Source: Stentor coeruleus (Eukaryota; Ciliophora; Heterotrichea; Heterotrichida; Stentoridae). Taken from it: 21,095 nt of DNA. Below the pieces are notes generated by a model that was given only the letters and a program-made list of their open reading frames with translations, searched no databases and was not told where the DNA came from. The position numbers were made by a program, and so were the translations under genes. Within the stretch, counting starts at the first letter, position 1; each line of letters starts with the position of its first letter. Where the stretch lies: contig MPUH01001204.1 in NCBI GenBank assembly GCA_001970955.1, positions 1 to 21,095 on the forward strand. Direction: 5' to 3'. Of the stretch, positions 9,132-18,139 are shown one piece after another.

Positions 9132-9286
9132 TATTCCTATAATTTTCCTATAATTTTCAAGCATCATATATACTATCAACTGCTTCTAAATCCTATTTCT
9201 GTTTTATCNTATTCCTATAATTTTCCTATAATTTTCAAGCATCATATATACTATCAACTGCTTCTAAATCCTATTTCTGTTTTATC
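9132..9286. repeat. 77-bp exact direct repeat around a single N (assembly join)
   Basis: The 77 bases at 9132-9208 are repeated without a mismatch at 9210-9286, separated only by the N at 9209. An ORF running through here is an artefact of the join. The simplest reading is that two contig ends overlapping by 77 bp were placed end to end with a one-base gap. The true chromosome would then have one copy and be about 78 bp shorter. It lies in the upstream region of the intact kinase gene. Confidence 0.85.
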
Positions 9287-9424
9287 CCATAATCTTTCCA
9301 ATTAAAAGCAATTTCCAACAATCCTAACTCTCCAATCATATCTTTCAAACTTACCCACAATAAAAATTGGAAATTTTTCAAAATGCTTTGTAACAATAAT
9401 CAACCCAGCCATTAATAAATCTTC
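9287..9424. other. Immediate upstream region of the AGC kinase gene
   Basis: AT-rich, C-containing leader of about 140 bp ending in CTTC just before the ATG at 9425. No recognisable promoter element can be named. Confidence 0.4.
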
Positions 9425-10441
9425 ATGGTTGACTCAAAATTAGGCATTGATGATTTCAACCTTCTGAGTGTAGTAGGAGAAGGCTCATATGGTAAAGTTA
9501 TGCTCGTACGTAAAAAAGATACCAATGAACTCCTAGCTATCAAAATGCTCAAAAAAGACTATATTGAAAGAAGAAATCAAGTCCTACATACTAAGACAGA
9601 AAGAAATGTATTAGCAAGAGTAAATCATCCGTTTATTGTTAAGTTGAAATATGCTTTCCAAAACCCGAAAAAGCTTTATTTTGTCTTAGAATTCTGTGCA
9701 GGAGGGGAGTTGTTTTACCATTTATCGAAAGAAGGGCGATTTGATGAACCTAAAGCTAGATTCTATGCTGCTTGTATTGTCTTGGCGATAGAACACTTAC
9801 ATGAAAAAGATATTGTGTATCGTGAGTAAGTTTTATGTAGTCTAAAGCCTGAAAACATAATGCTAGATGCTGATGGATATGTGAAAATCACTGATTTCGG
9901 CTTATCCAAAGAAGAAATTGCCGGGAACACTGGAGCTTTTTCTTTCTGTGGAACTCCAGAATACTTAGCTCCTGAAATTTTAGCCAAAAAAGGCCACGGC
10001 AAAGCTGTTGACTGGTGGAGCCTTGGAGCTTTAGTATATGAAATGCTCACTGGTTTACCTCCATTCTATACCAGAGACCGAGAAAGGCTTTTCCAAAACA
10101 TCCAGTTCGGAGAAATCAACTATCCAGCTTCAATGTCCCCAGCTGTCAAAGACTTATTATCAGGTTTATTCCAGAAAAATCCTGACAATAGACTGGGCTC
10201 AGGGTCAAATGGAAGTCAAGATATTAAAAGACACCCATGGTTTGGTCCAATTAACTGGGATCAACTGTTTAGAAAGCAAGTATCTCCACCTTTTGTCCCA
10301 AATCTTGGAAGTAATCCTATAAGATATTTTGATAAAACTTTTACTGACAAGCCAGCTGTGGACTCTGTAGGTCGTGAGGAAGCCAAACTTCCTTCAGCTA
10401 ACGATTTCCCTGGGTTTAGTTTTGAAAACCGTGCTTTATGA
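9425..10441 (+). CDS. AGC-family Ser/Thr protein kinase (Akt/S6K/PKC-like)
   Basis: Two exons (9425-9825, 9841-10441) encode 333 aa. The kinase domain starts almost at the N-terminus (about residue 11). The glycine loop is GEGSYG (18-23), the ATP-anchoring Lys is K40, alpha-C Glu is E59, the catalytic loop is YRDLKPEN with D134, DFG is D152-G154, and the activation segment runs to APE at 179. YRD in place of HRD is the AGC signature. The PDK1-type site is S168 in FSFCGTPEY, where most AGC kinases have Thr. A C-terminal AGC tail ends with the hydrophobic motif FPGFSF (S327 as phosphosite). No PH, C1/C2 or cyclic-nucleotide-binding domain is present, so upstream control probably relies on tail and loop phosphorylation. 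Codon 134, the catalytic Asp, is split by the intron. A dead paralogue lies 2.2 kb upstream. Akt, S6K or PKC subfamily cannot be fixed by eye. Confidence 0.93.
9826..9840 (+). other. 15-nt spliceosomal intron of the AGC kinase gene
   Basis: GTAAGTTTTATGTAG has GTAA at its start, A at position 10 and TAG at the end. It is phase 2, splitting the codon for catalytic Asp134; removal gives YRDLKPEN. If retained, TAA from the GTAA end is in frame. Confidence 0.96.
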
Positions 10442-10784
10442 ATAGGCTTTAATAATTAGATTTATTTCGCCTAAGGATATTAACACATGTAATTATAATT
10501 TTCATGCTTTTATTTGGAAGAAAATGCTGGAAAAAATAGATAAAAAAGTAGTGGAAATATGCTAATTTGTCTGATAGGTTTTAAGTTTATTATTGGATTT
10601 GTAGAGAGGTTGTTAGGATTTGGTAGATTTATGGAGGTTTGGTGGTTGGGAAGTAAGAAAAATAATTGTAGGAATTTTTTTTATAATTTTAATGTAAATT
10701 TGGGTTTGAGAGGGTTTTTTTTAGGAAGTTGGCTTTTTTGATATGAGTTTTTACGTTTGAAAGGTTTCTTATCATTATAATAAA
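10442..10784. other. Spacer between kinase and coiled-coil gene, G-rich block
   Basis: No gene is supported. I counted 50 G and 3 C at 10561-10740, the most extreme asymmetry in the window. A 60-codon ORF here (10559-10741) is a low-complexity product of that composition. Confidence 0.55.
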
Positions 10785-12530
10785 ATGGTTGATATAAAAG
10801 TTGATTTGACCCTAGAATACCCAGTTTCAATCGACAGCATCCTAAGTTTATCTTTCAATGAAGGGAGTTTTAAAGTTGTGTTTGAGTTTATACTAGACGC
10901 TCTACGCAGACATGAAGGAAATTTCAAGGCGCTTAAGTAATGCCTAAGCAGGGACTCGCCAAGCAAAAACGACTTCGAAGCTTTACAGCGAGCTCTAAAA
11001 GAAGCTAAAGGGCAGATCAACGAGCTCCAGCACACAACCCTGGGTCATGAAAATTCCATAAAAACTCATTCTGAAGACATTCAAAAACAAAAAACAGTAA
11101 TCGAAAGCACAAACAAAACCTTAGAAAACCTAGCAAAAACTCTTCAAAAACAAGAAAAAACTCTTGAATCCTTCCAACTTGAACAATCATCTATTAAGTA
11201 TTTATCCAATATTTTCATACAAAGTCTTATTTAAAAAAAAAANCAAAAACAAGAAAAAACTCTTGAATCCTTCCAACTTGAACAATCATCTATTAAGCAA
11301 ACAACTGAAGATCATGAAAAAGTTTTAAAAAATCATACAGATGAAATAAACATGCTAAAAAAACTCCTTTCACAAATTGGAAACACTTCAGGAACACCAT
11401 CTTTTCCTATAGAAGCTTTTCAGGATCTTGAAAAAAAAATCTTAGCAGTTGATTCTAAACATACAACTATAGAAGAACATATGAATTCTAAAATCCATGA
11501 ATTAGAAGGGCTTATAAGATCATTAAGAGATAATGTTCATAAAAATACTGAGGATATTGCGCATATTAAAAAAACTTTAGCAAATATTGAAGATGCTTTA
11601 AAAGCTAAAGTTGATGTTGCAGATTTTGAAAGATTTAAAAATTTAAGGGTTCCTAGTGAGCCAGGATCAGGGAATGTTGACCATTTTGTTAGGATGTTAG
11701 AAGAGATGCAAAAAGAGATTGAAGGGTTGAAGAGGAAGATTGGGGAAATCGGGGGGTTATCGAGAAGTTTGGAGATTTTGACGAAAAAAGTTAATGATTT
11801 AGAAGAGAAACTTAGACATAAAATGGATACAAATGAAGTGTTGAGTTTGATTAGTGGTTTGAAAGTTACTGATGGTTCAGGAAAAGATCCTAATATCCCA
11901 TATATATTAAAAAAACTTATAGAACTTGAACAAAAAATTGAAGCTATAATGAAACTTCTTGAAAAACCGCAATCTGATTTTTCTGAACTCTGGAGTTTAT
12001 ACAACGATCTGCGTGCTTTACTTGATACCAAAGCAAGTTTAGCAGATCTTAAAAGTCTTGAAGAGCGTCTTCAAGAAAAAGTAATCGCTGTCTGCGAAGC
12101 AATGGGGAACAAATTCGCAGATCGAGCTGACACAAAAAAAGCTCTGAAATATCTTGAAACTTTAATAAGAGAGTATTTCGAATTTGGGTCTAAAAAACCA
12201 TCAGGGGAAGATGCAATGTTTGCAAAAAAACCACTTGGCGGATGGTCTTGTGCTTCTTGTGAAACTAATTTAGAAAAACTTAAAGGTATAGCTGCAGCTT
12301 ATTATTCATGGAATAAAATGCCTTATAGAGATCCAAATGATAGAATTGCTAGAGCGGGACCTGGTTTTTCTAGAATGTTGGCGACTATACAACCAGATGC
12401 TTTAGCAAGTAGAGTTAAAACTGCAACTAATAAAGCTCCATCACAAGCTGAGGATGATTTTCCCCCAGAACCAAAGACTACGCAAGGTAATAAGAAAATT
12501 ATAAGGCCTATGAGTGCTTATCATCATTAA
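10785..12530 (+). CDS. DUF4795/QRICH2-like coiled-coil protein, interrupted by an assembly join
   Basis: Exon 1 is 10785-10936 and exon 2 starts at 10952 after a 15-nt intron. The frame is open to 11198, then meets the duplicated join at 11199-11243. The copy at 11244-11297 repeats 11145-11198 in the same frame, so the real gene almost certainly runs straight on, giving about 543 aa. The N-terminal 45 residues are non-coiled, then heptad-rich coiled coil dominates to about residue 430. The C-terminal part has GGWSCASCETNLEKL (a CxxC pair) and YYSWNKMPYRDPNDRIARAG followed by GFSRML. This cysteine and Trp-rich motif block resembles DUF4795, found in QRICH2 and C16orf96, which are sperm-flagellum or ciliary proteins. 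A cilium or cytoskeletal role is therefore inferred for a ciliate. Family assignment is from recalled motifs, not a search. Confidence 0.68.
10937..10951 (+). other. 15-nt spliceosomal intron of the DUF4795-like gene
   Basis: GTAATGCCTAAGCAG has GTAA at its start, A at position 10 and CAG at the end. It is phase 2, splitting a Lys codon, and TAA of GTAA is in frame if retained. Splicing opens a frame continuous with the rest of the gene. Confidence 0.92.
11145..11297. repeat. 54-bp exact direct repeat around an N (assembly join in a gene)
   Basis: Bases 11145-11198 recur exactly at 11244-11297. Between them are 44 bp with no homology (11199-11242, ending in an A run) and the N at 11243. The two copies continue differently to the right: TATTTATCC at 11199 against CAAACAACTG at 11298. 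Only the second continuation keeps the coding frame. The left contig therefore carried a divergent tail, from a sequencing or assembly error, another haplotype, or a retained germline-limited segment. Confidence 0.85.
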
Positions 12531-12765
12531 GTAGAAGTTATTATTAATTTTAGATGATATAATGTGTTATGGTAAGTTATTTTTAAAGGATTTTAAGATG
12601 GGTTTATTTGGAAATGGAATCATGGGAATAGTGAAAAGTGGGAAATCAAGAAGAAGATGGATTCAATTTGCGAAAATGGATGGGGTTATTGTCAGTGGAA
12701 AGATATATAAAGATTTATCAATAAAAAAACTCTGAAGCTTAAGTTCAGAAATATAAAACTCAAAT
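12531..12765 (+). other. Short spacer with a possible 57-codon ORF
   Basis: The 235-bp gap between two + strand genes contains an ORF from an ATG at 12562 to TGA at 12733-12735 (57 aa, or 45 aa from the ATG at 12598). The product is basic and glycine-rich near its middle (MGLFGNGIMGIVKSG) and I do not recognise it. It may be a leader or chance ORF. No independent evidence supports expression. Confidence 0.25.
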
Positions 12766-13776
12766 ATGAAAAAGTTAATAAATGACTACGAAAACAAGGT
12801 TTTTACCTTAAGCTCTATTGTATCTCATAAATCACAAGAAGTAAATGAAAGATATAGGCGATTAAATATACGAAAAGTGACCAACTCAGAATTAGTAAAA
12901 AATAGTGAAGAACGTTTTAGCAAGTTTTTAAAAGAAGAAAACGGGAAAAGGTTCAATAAAAGAAGAAGATCAAGTTCATCTTTAGAATCAATGGGAAATG
13001 AGGAACTAGAAAGAAATGTAGTTATTATGGAAATACAGAATCAGATGGGTTTAGAAGATCTGGAGAACCTTAAAGTTAAAATTAAAGAAGTTAAGATTAA
13101 AGAAGAGAGTATAGAAAGTGATGTATCTGAAATAAGCAGAGCCTTATTGAAAACTTATAATACATCTCATGAGCTGCAAAAAACAGTGATCGAGCTACGC
13201 AAACAGAAAAACAAATTTTACGAAATTCTCAAACCTCAAAGAAACGAAGCAGACAAATTAGTAAAAGATCAAAAAAACCTAACAACAAGCAAAAATAACC
13301 TCATCAAAATAAAAGGTAAACTTTCCGAACTGCAAACAACAGTTGACAACCAAGTCTTAAAACTAAAAAACTTTGGAGATCACTATGAAGCACTTCTTAT
13401 AAAAATCGAACAATCTAAAGAATGTTTGGATAATTATAAAAAAGTACATGAAAAAACTGTTGAAAATATTCAAGAAAAAATCACTAAACTTGAGCATTTA
13501 ATGGAAAAAGTTAAAACTCAAGAACAATTGATTATACTTAGAACTTCTAAAGTAAGAAATGATTCTACTAATGTATTTAATAAAAGCAAAGATATTTTTG
13601 AGCTTCTCAAAACACTTGATAAAAAATCTGCGGAAATCTGCCTCCAAACAAAAGAGTCAGAGAAAAAAGCTAGACAAATACAAGAAAAAATTCTAGAATT
13701 CAAAACACGACAGGAGGAACAAGAAAGAGTTTCTTACTTTCGTGAAAAAATCGTGGAAATGAAAAAAGGGTCATAG
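12766..13776 (+). CDS. Unrecognised coiled-coil protein
   Basis: Intronless 336-aa ORF with stop TAG. Nearly the whole protein is charged and heptad-rich, with K, E, Q, I and L dominating. Residues about 60-75 form a basic serine-rich patch (KRFNKRRRSSSSLES) that could be a nuclear-localisation or phosphorylation segment. There is no signal peptide, membrane segment or enzymatic motif. Such proteins in ciliates are often structural parts of the cortex, basal bodies or cilia, but nothing here pins it down. Coiled-coil composition makes spurious similarity likely, so I assign no family. Its codons switch from AT-rich to A/C-rich around 13180-13380, matching the strand-composition patches seen elsewhere. 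Confidence 0.85.
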   Translation: MKKLINDYENKVFTLSSIVSHKSQEVNERYRRLNIRKVTNSELVKNSEERFSKFLKEENGKRFNKRRRSSSSLESMGNEELERNVVIMEIQNQMGLEDLENLKVKIKEVKIKEESIESDVSEISRALLKTYNTSHELQKTVIELRKQKNKFYEILKPQRNEADKLVKDQKNLTTSKNNLIKIKGKLSELQTTVDNQVLKLKNFGDHYEALLIKIEQSKECLDNYKKVHEKTVENIQEKITKLEHLMEKVKTQEQLIILRTSKVRNDSTNVFNKSKDIFELLKTLDKKSAEICLQTKESEKKARQIQEKILEFKTRQEEQERVSYFREKIVEMKKGS

Positions 13777-14540
13777 TTGTATTAATTTATACATAATAGG
13801 ATAATTTTTGAACAAATATGGAAGTATTTCTCTTATCCTACTTTACAAAAGATATAAAAAAACAACACTTCTTAAGGTAAATTTTAAATAATTACAACAA
13901 AATTTAAGAGTTTATCAACCTTCAAGCATTCTTTCCATATCTTTTCAATTAGAATTTTTTTCTCATTCAGTGTCCCGAATTTGTCGAATTATCATAAAAT
14001 TTTTGTTTTCAAGCTTTCTTTTCTAATAAAACTGCTTTTAACAATAAAACTTTTAAGATTTTACCTTTTAGCATACAAAATCTTTCACAAATACTTGATT
14101 TATTTACTTTTTGCTCCTTGTTTGATAAAAATAATATTCGATGACGCATTCTAGAAAGCTAAAATCCTATAATAATTGAAGACCAGAAGTACATATTAAA
14201 CAATAAACGTTATAGAGTCAGAGCTAAAACTTAATCTTTCACACTTTAACTTTCTTTTCCTATTAATCAATAGCCTAACATATTACGTTTATAATAATGG
14301 TTAAGACATCGAAAACTAAAGGTCGAAAAAACTTCAAATACGTCATATCTTATAGAAACTGCCTTAAAAAGCGTTTTTATGATAAAGAAAGAGACTTATC
14401 ATTTTTCTAAAGATTATACTCGATGATTTATTGTTTCATAAATTTTGTTTATTTTTACTTCCAGATGTAGTATATTGTTCTATTCAAATACACATTAGGT
14501 TATATATGAGATAAGTAGTTATGGCTCTGATTTCAAATAA
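13777..14540. other. Intergenic region, 0.76 kb, no clear gene
   Basis: AT-rich spacer between the coiled-coil and cyclin genes. The only ORF worth naming is 37 codons (14297-14410, + strand, basic, MVKTSKTKGRKNFKYV...), with no support beyond having an ATG and stop. It does not obviously splice into the cyclin ORF. I see no RNA gene or repeat. Confidence 0.5.
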
Positions 14541-14966
14541 ATGTCACTTGTACAGGGATTTTTGGTCAGGATTCAAAGATACTTGGACAGGGGCGTTATT
14601 TTAACATTGCCTGAACGAAAAAACACGGCGGCGCTAAGTCAATTCGTCCAGGGTATGTTTGAGTTGATGCGTTTTTCCGAAGCATGTTTCGTCAGTATGG
14701 CCGTCTATTTCGACAGGCTATTATCCAAAAAAAACAGCCTTATAAATCATCTTAACATGACTAGACTAATCTTCATCAGTGGGATTATGGCTATTAAGAT
14801 GCAAGATGACTTCTCATATAAAAATTCTTACTTTGCGCAAATAAGCGGAGTCCCAAACCATGAAATAAATGACTTAGAAAAAAGTTTCCTACAATGGATA
14901 GAGTTTTCTTTACTTATCAATAGAGAAGAGTACGACAAATATTACTCTAGTTTGACCAATCTTTAA
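14541..14966 (+). CDS. Pho80/PCL-type minimal cyclin
   Basis: Intronless 141-aa ORF, essentially one cyclin box. The order of motifs matches the Pho80/cyclin-P/U group: an N-terminal helix around residues 30-45 (ALSQFVQGMFELMRFSEACF), the conserved YFDRLL (56-61), LNMTRLIFISGIMAIKMQDD (72-91), YKNSYFAQISGVPNHEIN and FLQWIEFSLLI. These small cyclins bind and activate Pho85/CDK5-like kinases, often in nutrient or polarity signalling. Length fits a single-box member. The K and E that contact the CDK in classical cyclins are plausibly in IMAIKMQDD and the later EINDLEK. The partner kinase and process are unknown. The start at 14541 is preceded by AAATAA, an A-rich context as at other genes here. 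Confidence 0.85.
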   Translation: MSLVQGFLVRIQRYLDRGVILTLPERKNTAALSQFVQGMFELMRFSEACFVSMAVYFDRLLSKKNSLINHLNMTRLIFISGIMAIKMQDDFSYKNSYFAQISGVPNHEINDLEKSFLQWIEFSLLINREEYDKYYSSLTNL

Positions 14967-15304
14967 CATAAATAATTTCGATAAGAAGATTGATACAAAA
15001 ATAATGAAAAATTAGAGTTTGTATATAAAAATACTAAGAAGTGCGCATTTTTATCATTGTAATTGTGATGTTTCGGGTCAGAAAAACTGTTATTTTAGCT
15101 GAGATGTTTAAAATTTTAACTTTTTAATAATAAAAACTTAGAAAAATTACCCAACCTATGCGTTTACAAGTTTAAAACATAAAATCCTTATCTTTTTATC
15201 ACAAAAATCATTTATCATATCGAACTCTACCTAAACTCCAAGGCAATCTCCTTAATCCTAAAAAATTCATATACAAAAAAACAAAAATCCATAATTATAT
15301 ATAA
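14967..15304. other. Spacer between the cyclin and WD40 genes
   Basis: About 340 bp of AT-rich sequence with no ORF, repeat or RNA gene that I can recognise. The last 100 bp are C/A-rich on the + strand, as just upstream of the kinase and PDE starts, and probably form the 5' flank of the WD40 gene. Confidence 0.5.
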
Positions 15305-17173
15305 ATGTCAGCCGATCTCTTAGAACTCGAACACGTATTTGGCTACAGTGGCAAATTCCAAAGCACAGTTCACTACCATCCAACTGAGCCTACCATGATT
15401 ATTTACACAATAGGTTCCCTTATTGTAATTGAAGATATAAACAACAAGCATTCTCAATGGTTTCTCAAAGGTCATGATAACGACGTAACATCAATTTCTA
15501 TATCCAACAATGGTTATCTTATAGCTTCAGGTCAAGTAGGTTCTCAATTCCATAAACATCATGAAGCTCCAGTAATAATGTGGAATTATCAAACAAAAGC
15601 CCCAATTACTCAATTTGGCGGCTTGGTTGGGAAAATTATAAAAGTTGAGTTTAGTAGAGATAGTGCTTATTTATCAGCATTAACTGAAGATGGAAGATTA
15701 ATAGTATGGGATTGTCGTGATGGGTCATCTATATATAACCGTCGAGGTGAGTTTCCTATAACAAGTTTTGCTTGGGGTGCAGTAACAGAATTAAATCAAG
15801 GTCTAAGAGGAGCAAATAAGCATAATTCATATACTTTAGCAGCATGTTATCCAGGACAAGTTGTTGTTAATTCTTTTGATTATGAAATTGCTAGTATGTC
15901 TTATAAAATAACAACTGCAGCATGTCAACTACCAAGTGCAGGGATGTCTAGAGTTTATACTTGTGCTGCTTGTGATACAGCTGGAGCATATTATTTTGCT
16001 GGGACTAATAGCGGGGAGATTATAATATTCAATATACAGAATAGGGTTTTTAGAGCTAGTATTCCTTTATCAAGCAATGGGATTTTATGTATTTTAGAAG
16101 TTGGAGGGTATTTGTATGTTGGATCTGGTGATGGGAAGATTAAAAAACTTGTTGGTGGGGATAATAAATGGAGTATTGTTGCTGAGGCACAATTACCAGG
16201 AAAAGTTGTGTCGTTGTCATATGGGAGAAATGAGATTATTAGTGGGACATCGCTTGGGTGCATTTTTAGGCTTATGCCTGGAGATTTGACAAACACTTTA
16301 CATTCTGAAAGCCCAATTGGCGCCGTTCGTGATGTGTCGTTTGGTTTAAGAAGTGATATGTTCTTAGTTATTGATGCTGCGGGGTTCGCGAGGATTTGGG
16401 ATAGTTCGGATTATACAGTAATTTTAAGAGTTGGACCTACAAACCGCATTGAAGGGTTTAGCTGTGCAGTTGGTGAAGATGGATGTGTACTTACTGGATG
16501 GAAAGATGGGTATATCAGATGTTATGACCCTCAATCAAGTACTCTACGATGGGAAATCCCTAACGCACACAAAGGTGCAGTTTCAGCTCTTTTTATAAAC
16601 TCAAACTACATCCTCTCAGGAGGTGAAGATGGTGCTTTAAGAGTATGGGCAAGGATGTCTCATCAATTATTAGTTCAATTTACTGATAACAAAAGAACTT
16701 TAACTAGAGTCTTTCCTGATCTAAAACTAACCAATTTAATCCATTCATCTGGTATTGATAGAATCATTAATACTTATGATTTAAAACTAGAAAGAAGAGT
16801 TGTTCATCATGAAATCGGAAGTGGGAATATTCTTGATATGACCCAAAGAAAAGATAATGAACTTGAGCTTATAACTTGTGGAGTTGGTAATGCTATATTA
16901 TTTTGGGATTGTGATGAGGCTAATCCTGTACAGCATATTCCATTAAGGGTTTCGATAATATCTATTGAAGTTTCACCTAGTGGGAAATTTCTTGCTGCAG
17001 GCTCAGAGATGGGTGAGTTGTTTATTTTTGAAGTTGGGACTAATAATCTGATTTCACAAGGTGCAGTACACTCATCGAAAATCAATCGCTTGAGGTGGAG
17101 CCCAGACCAGAAGCAAATTGTTACTGTTAGTGATGATTGCTCAATTGCTCTTTGGAACTTTTACGGACAATAG
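15305..17173 (+). CDS. CFAP52/WDR16-like ciliary WD40-repeat protein
   Basis: Intronless 622-aa ORF, the length expected for CFAP52 (about 620 aa). WD40 repeats cover the whole protein, enough for two beta-propellers. Clear blades include LKGHDNDVTSISIS (about 53-66) followed by IASGQV, DGRLIVWDCRDG (about 136-147), the segment SGGEDGALRVWA (about 439-450) and the last one ending CSIALWNF. The N-terminus (GYSGKF...HYHPTEPTMIIYTIG, then the GH repeat and IASGQV) follows the CFAP52 pattern. CFAP52 is a microtubule inner protein of doublet microtubules in motile cilia and stabilises the A/B tubule junction. That function is expected in a heavily ciliated cell but is inferred from family. A paralogous ciliary WD40 protein is possible. 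The 16081-16260 coding stretch has 57 G and 12 C, against 22 G and 28 C at 16501-16620. Confidence 0.8.
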   Translation: MSADLLELEHVFGYSGKFQSTVHYHPTEPTMIIYTIGSLIVIEDINNKHSQWFLKGHDNDVTSISISNNGYLIASGQVGSQFHKHHEAPVIMWNYQTKAPITQFGGLVGKIIKVEFSRDSAYLSALTEDGRLIVWDCRDGSSIYNRRGEFPITSFAWGAVTELNQGLRGANKHNSYTLAACYPGQVVVNSFDYEIASMSYKITTAACQLPSAGMSRVYTCAACDTAGAYYFAGTNSGEIIIFNIQNRVFRASIPLSSNGILCILEVGGYLYVGSGDGKIKKLVGGDNKWSIVAEAQLPGKVVSLSYGRNEIISGTSLGCIFRLMPGDLTNTLHSESPIGAVRDVSFGLRSDMFLVIDAAGFARIWDSSDYTVILRVGPTNRIEGFSCAVGEDGCVLTGWKDGYIRCYDPQSSTLRWEIPNAHKGAVSALFINSNYILSGGEDGALRVWARMSHQLLVQFTDNKRTLTRVFPDLKLTNLIHSSGIDRIINTYDLKLERRVVHHEIGSGNILDMTQRKDNELELITCGVGNAILFWDCDEANPVQHIPLRVSIISIEVSPSGKFLAAGSEMGELFIFEVGTNNLISQGAVHSSKINRLRWSPDQKQIVTVSDDCSIALWNFYGQ

Positions 17174-17733
17174 ATAATTTATTCTTACTTTTAGGCTAAA
17201 ATTGAAAATTTATGTATTTTTATAAAAGAGTTTAAGATAAATTTGTTTTTTTATATGTCATAAATTATTAGTCGTTTAAATTTTAATACTTTTCATACAA
17301 TTCTAAATTAGGACCGAATAAAAACAATTTTACTAAGATTTAACTTAATAAGTTATTTAATTATGATATCATTGGTATCTAAATACTAAAATCAATTATC
17401 TAAAATTTCTAACCTCAATATTTTCAGAGTCCAGACAATATGTATATCAAAATCAATTCATATTACTAACCTATTCTTCAAAAACTCATAATATCTTCAA
17501 TTAATTCTATGCATACTTAATCTACCACAATCCACAACCAACCAGACATCCTTGAATATCTTAAATCCTACTTCAAAATTCAAGTAAAATACAAAAAGCC
17601 TTCATTTCTAGCCTTAAACCTCAGAAATACAATATAAAATTACTAATTTAAATCTTAAATAATAAAGCAAACAATAGCCTTGATATCTCAATTGGTTTTT
17701 ATCATATTGAATATTTTTCTCATATATAAAATA

Positions 17734-17922
17734 ATGAAGCCCCAAGAACAAACCAGTTTTCTATCACTTATAAGTTATGCTAGTTTTAGGTAAAGGGGAA
17801 ATCTGAAGTCAAAGCGTGTAAAAAATTCCCTTAAAAAGACTGGAGAAACAGGAGATACCTTTAAAAACCAAGAATCAAGACAAACCCAAAATATGATTTT
17901 ATTAGACTATAGGCATATATAA
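17734..17922 (+). pseudogene. Possible broken small ORF with one internal TAA
   Basis: From ATG 17734 the frame reads 19 codons to a TAA at 17791, then continues 42 further codons with protein-like, lysine and threonine-rich composition (...KKTGETGDTFKNQESRQ...) to TAA at 17920. No 15-nt GT-AG intron removes the stop; the nearest GTAA to AG spacing is 19 nt. It could be a decayed short gene or coincidence. I do not recognise a homologue. Confidence 0.25.
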
Positions 17923-17951
17923 GGAAGGCGCTAAAAGTCACTTTTTCACAC

Positions 17952-17972
17952 AAATTCGAAGTTAACGAATTT
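17952..17972. repeat. Short inverted repeat, 7-bp arms, upstream of the PRL gene
   Basis: AAATTCG at 17952-17958 and CGAATTT at 17966-17972 flank the loop AAGTTAA. It contains GAA and TTC trimers reminiscent of heat-shock elements but not in a clean nGAAn array. It may be a protein-binding site; this is speculative. Confidence 0.35.
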
Positions 17973-18139
17973 CAATCTTTAGCTTAGCTTATAAGGCTTT
18001 TCTTATAAACTCTTACAAGACCACAAAATTATTAAAACCTTAACATAAAAATATAAGGTTTCTAGACCTCAAACAAAAATTCTGAAATTGGGAAAAATTA
18101 TATTACAACCGTAAATACAACGATCGAAATTGAAAGTAA

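Larger units (their letters stand above)
17174..18139. other. Intergenic region, 0.97 kb, C-rich/G-poor block and broken ORF
   Basis: The 17401-17640 stretch has 54 C and 11 G on the + strand. Further right a 62-codon frame (17734-17922) is interrupted by one TAA and is listed separately. An inverted repeat AAATTCG-aagttaa-CGAATTT lies at 17952-17972, about 170 bp before the PRL start. No RNA gene is evident. Confidence 0.5.

Noticed and set aside
9006-9305. 99-codon + strand ORF
   Set aside because: It runs through the N at 9209 and repeats its own translation because of the duplicated join; it is an artefact.
10439-10441. TGA as a Trp codon (Blepharisma-like code)
   Set aside because: TGA occurs here only at the expected kinase end, right after the AGC tail. 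No long reading frame contains TGA internally, while all Trp are TGG.
10559-10741. 60-codon + strand ORF rich in F, G, L and W
   Set aside because: It lies in the block with 50 G to 3 C, and the composition alone explains its residues.
11537-12031. 164-codon minus-strand ORF opposite the DUF4795-like gene
   Set aside because: It is antisense to a coiled-coil gene whose composition keeps the reverse frame open; the product is serine and phenylalanine-rich with no domain.
14297-14410. 37-codon basic ORF upstream of the cyclin gene
   Set aside because: It has no homology I recognise and no 15-nt intron linking it to the cyclin frame.
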